From positions 62,001-126,000 of the forward strand of contig WGMS01000011.1 of assembly GCA_016124935.1 (NCBI GenBank): DNA of 64,000 nucleotides. The letters are read 5' to 3'. This DNA is from a bacterium. Its GTDB lineage: Bacteria; Cyanobacteriota; Vampirovibrionia; Obscuribacterales; Obscuribacteraceae. The notes under the pieces are model-generated. The model did no database searches. It was not told the DNA's origin and was given only the letters and a program-made list of their open reading frames with translations. Shown piece after piece: positions 18,068 to 26,131 of the stretch; position 1 is the first letter of the stretch; the number at the start of each line of letters is the position of its first letter. Both the position numbers and the translations under genes were made by a program.

Positions 18068-18652
18068 TCAGCGCCAACTGGCGGCATTCTTTTCTGCGTC
18101 TTTTTTCTGGGTTTTGAGAGTATCGATCCAGGAAGGAGCGACCTTTCCACTCGGTGCTGCTTCGGCAAGCTTGATGGCATCCGTGTATTTTTGCACCGCT
18201 TCTTTATAGCGATGTTTGCGATTATAGCCCATGGCCAGGTATGACTCGATGTTGACCAGCCAGCCAATCGAATCTTTGGAGCGATAAAAATTCTTGTTCA
18301 GAATCTTAGAAGCGATCTCGCCATACTTTATGGCCAGGTCGTCTTTGCCCCCATCAAAGAGAACATTGTTTAGACGAACCATATACTGTCCCAGTTTGTC
18401 GCTTCCCGGGGCGGCTTTTCTCGCTTGATTGAGATGATCCAGGAGTATGCCTTCGGCGTCGGAAAATCTCCGTTGACTCTTGAGCTGACCGGCCAGATCG
18501 AAAGCCTCCTGGGGAAAGCGCACCGAGGCATCGGCATTGCCCAGTATATAGTCCCTCTCGTTGAAGTTATGTTCGATTGCGTATCCGGCCTGGGTGCTCA
18601 GAAGCATCGCCAGGCTGAAAACAGTCGCACTAAATCTAGCGGATTTTGCCAT
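18068..18652 (-). CDS. secreted TPR-type protein
   Basis: 194 residues. A signal peptide spans about 1-26 (basic start, hydrophobic core, ending AGYA). The mature region has two or three TPR-like helical hairpins: FDLAGQLKSQRRFSDAEGILLDHLNQA, DDLAIKYGEIASKIL and AMGYNRKHRYKEAVQKYTDAIKLAE. Such periplasmic or secreted TPR proteins are common in this window. It is followed by the gap above and preceded by the divergent LOG-family gene region. No catalytic residues are visible. Confidence 0.75.
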   Translation of the reverse strand: MAKSARFSATVFSLAMLLSTQAGYAIEHNFNERDYILGNADASVRFPQEAFDLAGQLKSQRRFSDAEGILLDHLNQARKAAPGSDKLGQYMVRLNNVLFDGGKDDLAIKYGEIASKILNKNFYRSKDSIGWLVNIESYLAMGYNRKHRYKEAVQKYTDAIKLAEAAPSGKVAPSWIDTLKTQKKDAEKNAASWR

Positions 18653-18718
18653 AGCCGATTTCGCGAATTTAACGATCCTACTCTAAGACCATTATACACA
18701 TCGTTTGATTTCATGGAG

Positions 18719-19450
18719 TCAGTCGTCTGATTCCAGCCATTCTCTGCGGTGGGCTTCAATTAAGTCTATGGCCTCCTGGCTCGATTTGACACAGGTGGGA
18801 ATGGACAAATCCATTGAGCTTGCCAGTTCGTGTTCCGACTCGACCATGGACATTCTAGCCCAGTCCACAAGCTGTTCCCACATCTCTCCCACCAGAATCA
18901 GAGGGGTGCCGTAAAGTCTTCTGACTTGCAGGAGCTGCCATACCATAGATAGCTCCAGCAGGGTGCCGATTCCTCCAGGAACGACGATGAACGCGTCGGA
19001 GATGATCATGAAGTGGTGCAGGCGGGAGAAAAAAGTTTTGTGGTTGTATACTTTGCCCACAAATGGATTGGCGTTCTGCTCGAAGGGGAGATCGACCCGG
19101 ATGCCCACAGAGCGATGGGAGCCATGGCCATGCACATCGGCGACACCTTCGTTGGCGGCTTGCATCAAACCCGGTCCCCCGCCGGTAATGACACCACAGT
19201 CCATTTCGCTCAGTTTTCTAGCCAGCTTTCGGACCCTATCATAGTCGTGGGTCTCCGGCATAATCCTGGCGGAACCGAATATAGTGACCATATATTCCTC
19301 TTTCTTTGATTTTTTCAAGCGGGTCAATTGATTGACCGCTTCCCAGAGGTTTTCTACGGTGGCCACTACAACCTGTGAAACCATCTCCTCGTCAGAAAGG
19401 GGAACCGCATCAGTTCTTCCTTTTCTGATACTATGGTTGTTTTCCTGCAT
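18719..19450 (-). CDS. LOG-family protein (nucleoside 5'-monophosphate phosphoribohydrolase type)
   Basis: 243 residues. The family signature motifs are clear: GGGPGLMQAANEG (about residue 82-94) and PGGIGTLLEL (about 157-166), with FGSAR near residue 57. Members of this Rossmann-fold family, often mis-named lysine decarboxylases, cut the N-glycosidic bond of nucleoside monophosphates such as cytokinin ribotides or AMP. The GGGPG and PGGxGTxxE motifs hold the phosphate and the catalytic glutamate. It has an unusually long N-terminal helix before the fold. Transcribed away from the EF-hand-like gene; 72 bp separate the two starts. Confidence 0.88.
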   Translation of the reverse strand: MQENNHSIRKGRTDAVPLSDEEMVSQVVVATVENLWEAVNQLTRLKKSKKEEYMVTIFGSARIMPETHDYDRVRKLARKLSEMDCGVITGGGPGLMQAANEGVADVHGHGSHRSVGIRVDLPFEQNANPFVGKVYNHKTFFSRLHHFMIISDAFIVVPGGIGTLLELSMVWQLLQVRRLYGTPLILVGEMWEQLVDWARMSMVESEHELASSMDLSIPTCVKSSQEAIDLIEAHRREWLESDD

Positions 19451-19522
19451 CTAATTTCTCATCCTCGAGCTCAAGGGGAGGGATCGCATTAAAGGTACCA
19501 CAACTCCGGGAGATTTCTGGTT

Positions 19523-19984
19523 ATGGAAGCAAAGAAGAGAGATGATGGTTTCAAGAGAGCCCTTGCCGATGTTCGGTCTTTGTTGGCCGATGCCGAAAGC
19601 GACGACCCTTCGATTCTGATTAGTCCCGCCATCGGCAACGAGGAGCTAGTTGCACTCTTGCGAGCCAACTTTGAGCGACTAGATCCAAATGACGATGGTG
19701 TCTCGAGAGAGGAATTGTTGAACGCTCTTGCCAGTCCACAAAGTTTTTCCGTAGCTGAGTACGAGATGTTGAAGCTTGTTGCCAAATGCTTCGATACGAT
19801 CATCAATCTATCCGATGATGAACCGGGCGAAGAGATGCGACTTTCTCGGATGGATATGGAGGTTCTCAGTCAGTTCCTGCTTCATTCGAAGCTGACCATC
19901 CAGGAGCTTCATATGTGGTGCGGACTCGGCGAGGAACCCGGCAGCATCACCGGACCCCCTCCCTTGAGCGATGCTTCGAATTAA
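19523..19984 (+). CDS. EF-hand-like protein of unknown function
   Basis: 153 residues, acidic and helical, without a signal peptide. One segment, NFERLDPNDDGVSREELLNAL (residues 50-70), resembles an EF-hand calcium loop (D-x-N-x-D-G) but is one residue shorter than the canonical 12-residue loop before the closing Glu. Calcium binding is therefore uncertain. The C-terminal half has a long helix pair ending in a Pro/Gly-rich tail. It has GGGAGA before the ATG. Function unknown. Confidence 0.65.
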   Translation: MEAKKRDDGFKRALADVRSLLADAESDDPSILISPAIGNEELVALLRANFERLDPNDDGVSREELLNALASPQSFSVAEYEMLKLVAKCFDTIINLSDDEPGEEMRLSRMDMEVLSQFLLHSKLTIQELHMWCGLGEEPGSITGPPPLSDASN

Positions 19985-20107
19985 GCGACGTTTGTCTACG
20001 TGGTTCTCCCACTAAATGGCTTGCAGGGGTACAAAAACTACACAGTTGCGGCCTAGACTCGACCTATCCTCCCATTTTCGAGCCCTCCCCTTAGCGCGGT
20101 AATTTTT

Positions 20108-21325
20108 ATGGATCACGGCGAGACCCCCAAGAAGACTGAAGGTACCGGTGCAAGCGATACCGGCCCCAAGATTGAATCGCGAACAGAAGAATCCGCTGAT
20201 TTCTCTAAAGATCTTGGTCTGGGCTTTTCCAGCTTTAACGATATCATGAAGCTCAATACTCTGGAGAAGACCGCACCGGCATCGGTAGGCACTGCCCACG
20301 GTGAATCGGTAAAAGGCTTTCCGCAGCTGCCTGACGGCGACAGGCTCCTGGATATGATGCGTGATCGAGAACAAGGACAAACGCAAGCTCAAGGGCGCTT
20401 GCCTTTTGGCTTGCCGCAGGGGCGCAGATTCGAGTTTCCTTCAAGGCCGGCTATCGGTGCTATGCCCCCCGGCAATTTCTTCTTGAATGACAGGATGAAG
20501 CAGGGGATTATGGAGGTAATTCAAAGAGTCGGGCCGGAGCTAGGTGTCAATCTCGATCCTTCCCGGGGAGAGCTTAATCTCAATATGGATTTTGCTTCGA
20601 TTTACGATCGTTCGGTATCTAGAGATTCGCCTGAATACAGTCCTGAAGTGCGCGCCATGCTGGCCGGTTTGAAAAATCTCAGTCTCTCTGCCGATAGCAT
20701 AAAAATGAGTTTCGACGGCGAGAAAGTACTCTCCATGGGAGATAAAGGTATTGCGGCCCAGTACAAGATGGCCCTGGGTGCTAGAAACGGCGAAACCGCC
20801 ATGAAGGTCGATACCACTGAAACCAGTCTCACTTTCAGTGATATAGAAGGCATGCAAGTGTTAGAGCGTTCCGGTCGCAGGCTTGATGTCCACGCGATTA
20901 ACTTCGACACGAAAGATCCAAAGAATCCGCAGGGCAGCATCACCATGGACAATCCCATGCCCAGACCTCAGTTTCTGCCAGGGGCTGTACCCTGGCCCGA
21001 GACTGTGACCGTTCCCATGCTCATTTCCCAGGACCAAAAGGCTGAACTGGCTGAGAAGCTGCCCTCTGCAATCCGGGCGATTGACGCTGTCCGAGTTGGC
21101 GCCAAATCGGGAGATTTGACCGAGACGATGCGAAAGGTCAGCCTTGCCGATATGGGCGATATGCTGAGCTGGAGCTTCAAGAACCGCGACACCATTGATT
21201 TTGCTTCGAGCTGGAAGACCCCGGATATTCGATCTATGGTTCCGGGAGGACGCGAGAACCCGAATCCTGAAACTAATCCGGGTTCCAGAAGATTCGTACC
21301 GGATCCTCGTCGAATGCGCTATTGA
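20108..21325 (+). CDS. hypothetical protein, no recognised domain
   Basis: 405 residues. No signal peptide or membrane segment. Residues 1-130 are low-complexity and rich in Pro, Gly, Glu and Arg. A central part (about 130-300) alternates short beta strands and is probably folded: SLSADSIKMSFDGEKVLSMGDKG and LTFSDIEGMQVLERSGR. The last 30 residues are again Pro/Arg/Asn-rich. The ATG lacks a clear ribosome site. It lies between the EF-hand-like gene and a secreted-protein gene on the same strand. I do not recognise a family. Confidence 0.65.
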   Translation: MDHGETPKKTEGTGASDTGPKIESRTEESADFSKDLGLGFSSFNDIMKLNTLEKTAPASVGTAHGESVKGFPQLPDGDRLLDMMRDREQGQTQAQGRLPFGLPQGRRFEFPSRPAIGAMPPGNFFLNDRMKQGIMEVIQRVGPELGVNLDPSRGELNLNMDFASIYDRSVSRDSPEYSPEVRAMLAGLKNLSLSADSIKMSFDGEKVLSMGDKGIAAQYKMALGARNGETAMKVDTTETSLTFSDIEGMQVLERSGRRLDVHAINFDTKDPKNPQGSITMDNPMPRPQFLPGAVPWPETVTVPMLISQDQKAELAEKLPSAIRAIDAVRVGAKSGDLTETMRKVSLADMGDMLSWSFKNRDTIDFASSWKTPDIRSMVPGGRENPNPETNPGSRRFVPDPRRMRY

Positions 21326-21464
21326 GCTTTTTCCGGACCTCGGCAGATTTTCAAAAATCGAGCAAATTTGTCTGCCGATTAGTATAATTTATCATCAAAC
21401 CAGGCGGTTTCTCTGTTGATATTGGGCATTAACAGAAATGGACTTTTGTTTTGTGAGGAATTCA

Positions 21465-22052
21465 ATGAAAGTTTTTACCATGTCGTCTCTGGCTCTGACC
21501 TTGTCGGTGTTGCTCCCGGTGGCAGCGATGGCTGAGCCCCAGGCACCTGTCCCTGCTTCGACCAGGGCTCCGGTGGCAAAAGCGGCAGCCAAAACAAGCG
21601 CCAGTCTTGCCGAAGCCCGTTCTTTAATCATTACACTGCAGGGTTACGGTGAAGAACTGGAAACTCCGGCTCCCGAGGTCTTTAAAAAGCTGCAGGATAG
21701 AATTTCTCCGGTTATTTCCCGGTTGCGTCAGGAAGGACGTTCTGTGGATGCCAAAAGACTGGCTCAGTGGAACCAGTCTGTCGCAAAGCAGCTTTATACC
21801 GAAGATTCAGAAGCTTATAGAATTGCTTCCCGGGACATGAAACTGGCAAGCAGTTCTTTACCCGTGGCTTCACCGACGGCTCTCAAATCGCAGCCTGGTG
21901 TCAAAGGTTCTCAGAGCGGAGCCGAGCAAAGTGGTGGTCAGGCTGTTTCTGTCGAGGAGGCAGAGCGGCAAGCCGCTATCCAGCGGGAGGCGACCCGCAA
22001 GAGTGTCGAAGAGAACGACCGCATCATCAAGAAGTTGTTTCCGGGCAGATAA
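21465..22052 (+). CDS. secreted protein of unknown function
   Basis: 195 residues from an ATG with GAGGA upstream; a start nine codons earlier is less likely. The signal peptide covers residues 1-26 (MKVFTMSSLALTLSVLL, ending AAMA). The mature part is Ala/Ser/Gln-rich, with a helical domain at about 55-125 and a flexible linker, then a charged C-terminal helix VEEAERQAAIQREATRKSVEEN. It ends in an intrinsic terminator. No family recognised. Confidence 0.7.
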   Translation: MKVFTMSSLALTLSVLLPVAAMAEPQAPVPASTRAPVAKAAAKTSASLAEARSLIITLQGYGEELETPAPEVFKKLQDRISPVISRLRQEGRSVDAKRLAQWNQSVAKQLYTEDSEAYRIASRDMKLASSSLPVASPTALKSQPGVKGSQSGAEQSGGQAVSVEEAERQAAIQREATRKSVEENDRIIKKLFPGR

Positions 22053-22071
22053 TCAGGCTATTTGAGAAGTA

Positions 22072-22110
22072 ACCGGGCAGGTCTTCCTGCCCGGTCGCTT
22101 CCGGTTTTTG
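22072..22110 (+). terminator. intrinsic terminator
   Basis: A perfect 10-bp stem (ACCGGGCAGG, loop TCTT, CCTGCCCGGT) followed by CGCTTCCGGTTTTTG. It closes the transcript of the secreted-protein gene at 21465-22052 and may also work for the minus-strand small gene beyond it. Confidence 0.85.
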
Positions 22111-22127
22111 TTGGTTCGCAATCCGGC

Positions 22128-22223
22128 TTAGCCGCAACAGCCGCCGTCGCCTTTTTTCTCTTCTTCTTTTTTAGAACAGTTGTCTTTCTCCTGTTCTTTT
22201 TCCTTCTCTTGATTGTCGCTCAT
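22128..22223 (-). CDS. 31-residue Lys/Glu-rich, Cys-containing small protein
   Basis: 31 residues, too short for usual gene calls, but it has every mark of a real gene. AAGGAG lies six to eight bases before the ATG, a consensus promoter lies about 60 bp further up, and a terminator hairpin lies downstream. The protein is almost entirely Lys, Glu, Asp and Gln (EKEKEQEK then KKEEEKK). It has one cysteine in the middle (DNCSKK) and ends in a GDGGCCG tail. Such Gly-Gly-Cys-Cys tails occur in several short bacterial proteins of unknown role; metal or thiol chemistry is a guess. Highly charged, no signal peptide, so cytoplasmic. Confidence 0.7.
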   Translation of the reverse strand: MSDNQEKEKEQEKDNCSKKEEEKKGDGGCCG

Positions 22224-22281
22224 AGTCGATCTCCTTGAATCGGTTTTCTTTTATCAACCGATGAATTTGTTGATACAGAAA

Positions 22282-22310
22282 ATAATAGACCGGTCGACTA
22301 GTTTTGTCAA
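22282..22310 (-). promoter_or_regulatory. sigma-70-type promoter of the 31-residue gene
   Basis: On the minus strand a perfect -35 hexamer TTGACA (22305-22310) and a -10 TATTAT (22282-22287) are 17 bp apart. The spacer contains a palindrome GACCGGTC, which could be an operator. A small hairpin (ATCGGTT / AACCGAT) sits in the leader between the promoter and the ribosome site. Confidence 0.75.
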
Positions 22311-22347
22311 TCCTTAGATATAGTTCGGTTGCTAAAGAACTCTAAGG

Positions 22348-24102
22348 TTAACGAGCGGCGCTATCGGAGGCTCTTTTCTCTTCTTCCATGCGGGAGTGCG
22401 CGTTCATCCAGCCCACCACACCCAGGGTAATGCCGTTTCTATACTGGCCGGACTCGAAGATAAGATGTTCGGTGCCGCCCACGACAACCAAGGTTTTGTC
22501 CTTTGAGGCGACCGCTTCGAAAAGGTCGTAGGTCCCCTTCGATTTAACCAGCCTGTCTTCGTCTCCCTGGAAGATAAGCACCGGCAGTCTGTCTATGGAC
22601 CTGGCGTAGTCCACGTTCTTTTTCATGAAATTTCGAAATTCCAAAAGCTCTTTGGGACTGAGACGAAGACGAGAATTGCGGTCTGTTTTCCATTCTTTTC
22701 GCAGGCGTTTACTGCTGGTGGCGTGCCGCACTACATACGGTGATATGTCGAGCCGTTCATGCTTGTCTTTTAGATAATTTAGACCGACTCGCACTTTCGT
22801 AAACGCCGGTTCATAGCGACTGCCTGATGGAACCGAGCAGATGATACCGGTGATCGACTTTGGAGCCATCGCGCCGAGACGAAGCACAATCGCTCCTCCC
22901 ATGGACTCGCCCAGTAAAAAGAGCGATGTGTCTGGATAATCGCGACTGATTGTTTCGACAATCAGCTTCAGGTCCTCGACGCAGCCTTTCATGTCCAGGC
23001 GCTCGCTGCCTTTTGATTCGAGATAGGTCCCGAAGCCGCGGACATCGAAAGCGATGGTCATGATGCCTTCTGCGGCGATGTGTCGACCGAAGGACTCATA
23101 GGCTCCATGGTGCAGTCCAAGACCGTGTACTGCTATGATGATGCCTTTCAGCGGTTTTCTGGGGTCGAGCCAGACCAGACCCGGTGCCTCTTCGGCCTGG
23201 TATTGATTTTTCCAGAGAGAGCAATGATCTTGCAGGATGCTTTTTTCTGTCGAGGGTGATTTGTCCGGTCGATTCTCGAAGAGAAAGCCATCGGCCAGGC
23301 TATAGTCGGTTTCGACCTTGTTCCCGAAGAGACAACTATCTATTCGGGCTTTTAGTTCCAGATCTTCTTCTGTGCTTGGCTCTTTGCTGATACCGTATTC
23401 GGTGAGAATGCGATCTCTGTTAGAGAGACGAAATATGTAAATCGCTTTGGCAAAGAGTTGTTTGCTCCTTTTATCTTTCAACTTTCGATAGATGTCTGAA
23501 AGCTTGAGCAGACCCCAGCCATAGTTGATGTTTTCGGAGCCGAAAATTTCTCGGTCCAGTCTCACTGCCTCTTCCTGAAAGGAGCGGGCTTTTCTAAACT
23601 GTCCCAGAGATACATGGCAGCTGGCCAGGCTCATGTACAACTTTCGTCTCAGCTTCGGCACTTCCGTCTCTTTCAAGAGATCGAGCGCTTCTTTGTATTT
23701 TTCTTCCGCTTCTGAGTAACGTCGCTGAAAGTAGAGGCATTCTGCAAGGTTATACAGTTTTTCTACCGGGCAGTAGCGATTCTCTTTCGAACAGCCGAGC
23801 TTTATTGCTTTGTCTACCAGCTTTTCGGCTTGATAATACTGCCCTATGTTGAACTGACAGCCGGCAATATCCATGAGCAATTCGCTCTTCTCTTCAGAAG
23901 TAGGGCTTCCTTTCTCCAACTGCTTCTCGAGGATTTTACGGGCTGCTTCATAGTTCTCCGCTTCGACTAGTTGTCGTACTTCGCTGGAGCGACCGCAGTC
24001 GGCGGCAAAGCTGGCTTTGATGGCGATGAAGGAGAAAAGCGGAAATAGAAACAATAATAAAATCAGATTCGGATCTGATTCTTTTCTGTTGCGGAAAGGC
24101 AT
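22348..24102 (-). CDS. TPR domain fused to alpha/beta hydrolase (monoacylglycerol-lipase-like)
   Basis: 584 residues. A hydrophobic segment at about 12-34 followed by SFAADC suggests export. Residues about 35-230 are TPR repeats (for example AECLYFQRRYSEAEEKYKEAL and ASCHVSLGQFRKARSF). Residues about 300-575 form an alpha/beta hydrolase of the monoacylglycerol lipase type: oxyanion region VHGLGLHHGAY, nucleophile LLGESMGGA, acid FQGDEDRLV, and histidine GGTEHLIFE. A full catalytic triad is present, so an esterase or lipase acting outside the cytoplasm is likely. TPR repeats may recruit a partner. The downstream neighbour in the same direction is the 31-residue gene's region; the next gene upstream is another TPR protein 20 bp away. 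Confidence 0.82.
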   Translation of the reverse strand: MPFRNRKESDPNLILLLFLFPLFSFIAIKASFAADCGRSSEVRQLVEAENYEAARKILEKQLEKGSPTSEEKSELLMDIAGCQFNIGQYYQAEKLVDKAIKLGCSKENRYCPVEKLYNLAECLYFQRRYSEAEEKYKEALDLLKETEVPKLRRKLYMSLASCHVSLGQFRKARSFQEEAVRLDREIFGSENINYGWGLLKLSDIYRKLKDKRSKQLFAKAIYIFRLSNRDRILTEYGISKEPSTEEDLELKARIDSCLFGNKVETDYSLADGFLFENRPDKSPSTEKSILQDHCSLWKNQYQAEEAPGLVWLDPRKPLKGIIIAVHGLGLHHGAYESFGRHIAAEGIMTIAFDVRGFGTYLESKGSERLDMKGCVEDLKLIVETISRDYPDTSLFLLGESMGGAIVLRLGAMAPKSITGIICSVPSGSRYEPAFTKVRVGLNYLKDKHERLDISPYVVRHATSSKRLRKEWKTDRNSRLRLSPKELLEFRNFMKKNVDYARSIDRLPVLIFQGDEDRLVKSKGTYDLFEAVASKDKTLVVVGGTEHLIFESGQYRNGITLGVVGWMNAHSRMEEEKRASDSAAR

Positions 24103-24122
24103 ATCGTAGTCTCTGCAGGAGC

Positions 24123-25259
24123 CTACATTATATCGGAATGCACTCTTCCTTGTTTTTCCTTGCTTTCATAAAGTTCCGGCTGGGCGGCATAGGCTCCGCT
24201 CAGAACTCCGCTTGCCATGCGCTCCATCTGCTCTGCTTCTTCTGCGCGACCGGTGCGGTGGAGAAGGTCGGCATAGCCTCGCATCAGGTTTATAGTCTCG
24301 ATGTCGCCCGGACCGAAGAGATTCTGTTTCATGACCAGGGCTCTTTGATAGAGTGGTTCTGCTCTGTTGTAGTCTTCGCCGGAGTGATAGAGGACGGCAA
24401 GATTATTGATTGCGCAGGCCAGCTCTTTGCTGTCTAAAGGAGAGCTGCTCTCGAGAATCTGGACGGTTCGCTTGGCCCAGGGCTCTGCTTTTTCCAGCAA
24501 ACGGTTGTTGAAATAGAGAACAGAAATCTCTAGGGTGGTTTCGGCCAGGCTGACATGACCTGCACCAAGTTTGCTCATTTTGATTCCGTAGGCTTCGAGA
24601 AGATGGCGTTCCGCTTCTTGAACTCGACCCTGGCAGGAAAGAAGATAAGCCAGTTGATGGAGGGTGTTGCAATACTCGGGTGTGTCTTTGCCGCAGAGTT
24701 TGCCCAGGTCCATAGCCAGGGCGGCGAATCGATCGAAGTTTTCTAGATTACCCTGATGATGCTCCAGTTCCGCGTTTGCGAGGGCTTGCTGCCATCGAGT
24801 GAGAAGATCTGAGGCGGAGGATACTGGTTGGGCTTCGGCACGAGGCTTGAGGGAAGCCAGATCTCTTCTCAGCGCTTCTACCGGTTCGCTGTTCTCTCCG
24901 AACAGGCAAGATCTGGCGTAGATGGCATGGTTGAAGTATTGTTCACAGCTCTCGAAGTCGCCGAGCTGGTGATAAAGTCTGGCCAGGTCATGGCAGGCCA
25001 CAGCGGCTTGCTCAGGGGAAGCAGCAATTTCTGCTGCCTTCGAATAAGCGACCCGCGCGGACTCGAGGTCGGCGCGGCTCCAGGAGCAGCGACCCTGCAT
25101 GATCAGAGTGTAGGCTTTCAGATCCGCGTTATGCTCTATCTCTTCCACCACTTGCAGCGCCAACTGCAGAGCGACATGGGCCATGTCTAGATTGCCTGTG
25201 GAAAGAGCCTCTTCGGCCATTTTTAAATGATTTTGCCAGGTTGTGTAAGCGATGGACAT
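24123..25259 (-). CDS. TPR-repeat protein (kinesin-light-chain type)
   Basis: 378 residues from an ATG with AAGGAA nearby. The open frame extends 82 codons further up, but that part overlaps the divergent pseudouridine synthase gene and is not coding. TPR units of the kinesin-light-chain form are clear: ARLYHQLGDFESCEQYFNHAI, LHQLAYLLSCQGRVQEAERHLLEAY, and NNLAVLYHSGEDYNRAEPLYQRAL. There is no signal peptide, so it is likely cytoplasmic. It probably shares a transcript with the TPR-hydrolase gene 20 bp downstream. Binding partner unknown. Confidence 0.85.
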   Translation of the reverse strand: MSIAYTTWQNHLKMAEEALSTGNLDMAHVALQLALQVVEEIEHNADLKAYTLIMQGRCSWSRADLESARVAYSKAAEIAASPEQAAVACHDLARLYHQLGDFESCEQYFNHAIYARSCLFGENSEPVEALRRDLASLKPRAEAQPVSSASDLLTRWQQALANAELEHHQGNLENFDRFAALAMDLGKLCGKDTPEYCNTLHQLAYLLSCQGRVQEAERHLLEAYGIKMSKLGAGHVSLAETTLEISVLYFNNRLLEKAEPWAKRTVQILESSSPLDSKELACAINNLAVLYHSGEDYNRAEPLYQRALVMKQNLFGPGDIETINLMRGYADLLHRTGRAEEAEQMERMASGVLSGAYAAQPELYESKEKQGRVHSDIM

Positions 25260-25430
25260 GGTAGATTCCTTGACAGGGGAATGGAGCGAGTGGGGGAAAT
25301 CGCCACGGTGAAGAAGCCCCGGGGGCTGCTTTGATCTGGAGCGATATCTATGACCTTGTTTGTGAGCTTGGCCTATAATTTGCGATGCTAAGAACAATAT
25401 GTGATTTTTGTGGCACAAATGTGAAATGCT

Positions 25431-26126
25431 ATGGACGTCATTCCAGTAATTTATAGAGATGATCGGCTTATTTTCGTCGAGAAGCCGACCGGGATGATTA
25501 TTCATCGCGGTTATGATCGGGATCCTGTAACTGTTGCCGACATTGTCCGGGACAAGATCGTCGGTGCGCAGGTTTTTGCCTTACATAGACTGGATAGGGG
25601 CACTTCGGGGGTGATGGGCTTCGCCCTCGATTCCGAGATGGCGGCCAAAATGCAGGCAGCGCTCAATCATTGCCCTGCCACGGAAAAGGAGTATATTGCC
25701 CTGGTCCGGGGACCGATGAAGGAGCCTTACGATCTGGATCATCCGGTGCCGAATAAGCCTGGCGGTGAAAGGGTACCTGCCCGAACCTTATTCTTGCCTG
25801 TTGCCACCACCGGTCGCTGGAGCCTGGTAAAAGCCTATCCCCGCACCGGGCGACTGCATCAAATTCGGCGCCACCTCAAGCATCTCAGCCTGCCTGTGGT
25901 CGGAGATACTAAGTACGGCAAAGGCGAGGTCAATCGTCTATTTCGCCAGGACTATGCCCTGAACAGGCTCTTCTTGCATGCCCATCGCTTGACCTTCAAG
26001 CATCCGGTCAGCCGACATCTGATTGATGTTGAAAGCCCTATTGATAGTCATTTGCTTGGTGTGCTAGAGAAACTCTTCGGTAGACCATTGGTTTCGGAGA
26101 TTGAGATGAGAGAGACAGGTATTTAG
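25431..26126 (+). CDS. RluA/TruC-family pseudouridine synthase
   Basis: 231 residues. The catalytic block HRLDRGTSG (about residue 53-61) with its active aspartate, the N-terminal IYRDDRLIFVEKPTGMIIH, and the C-terminal RTGRLHQIRRHLKHL all match the RluA family. The short length without an S4 RNA-binding domain points to the TruC group, which modifies U65 in some tRNAs; an rRNA target cannot be excluded. It begins 171 bp from the divergent TPR gene and ends 5 bp from the convergent pseudokinase. Confidence 0.88.
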   Translation: MDVIPVIYRDDRLIFVEKPTGMIIHRGYDRDPVTVADIVRDKIVGAQVFALHRLDRGTSGVMGFALDSEMAAKMQAALNHCPATEKEYIALVRGPMKEPYDLDHPVPNKPGGERVPARTLFLPVATTGRWSLVKAYPRTGRLHQIRRHLKHLSLPVVGDTKYGKGEVNRLFRQDYALNRLFLHAHRLTFKHPVSRHLIDVESPIDSHLLGVLEKLFGRPLVSEIEMRETGI

Positions 26127-26131
26127 TCTTT

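Noticed and set aside
25260..25505. Upstream extension of the TPR gene
   Set aside because: It overlaps the start of the divergent pseudouridine synthase and has no TPR pattern; the ATG at 25259 has a ribosome site.
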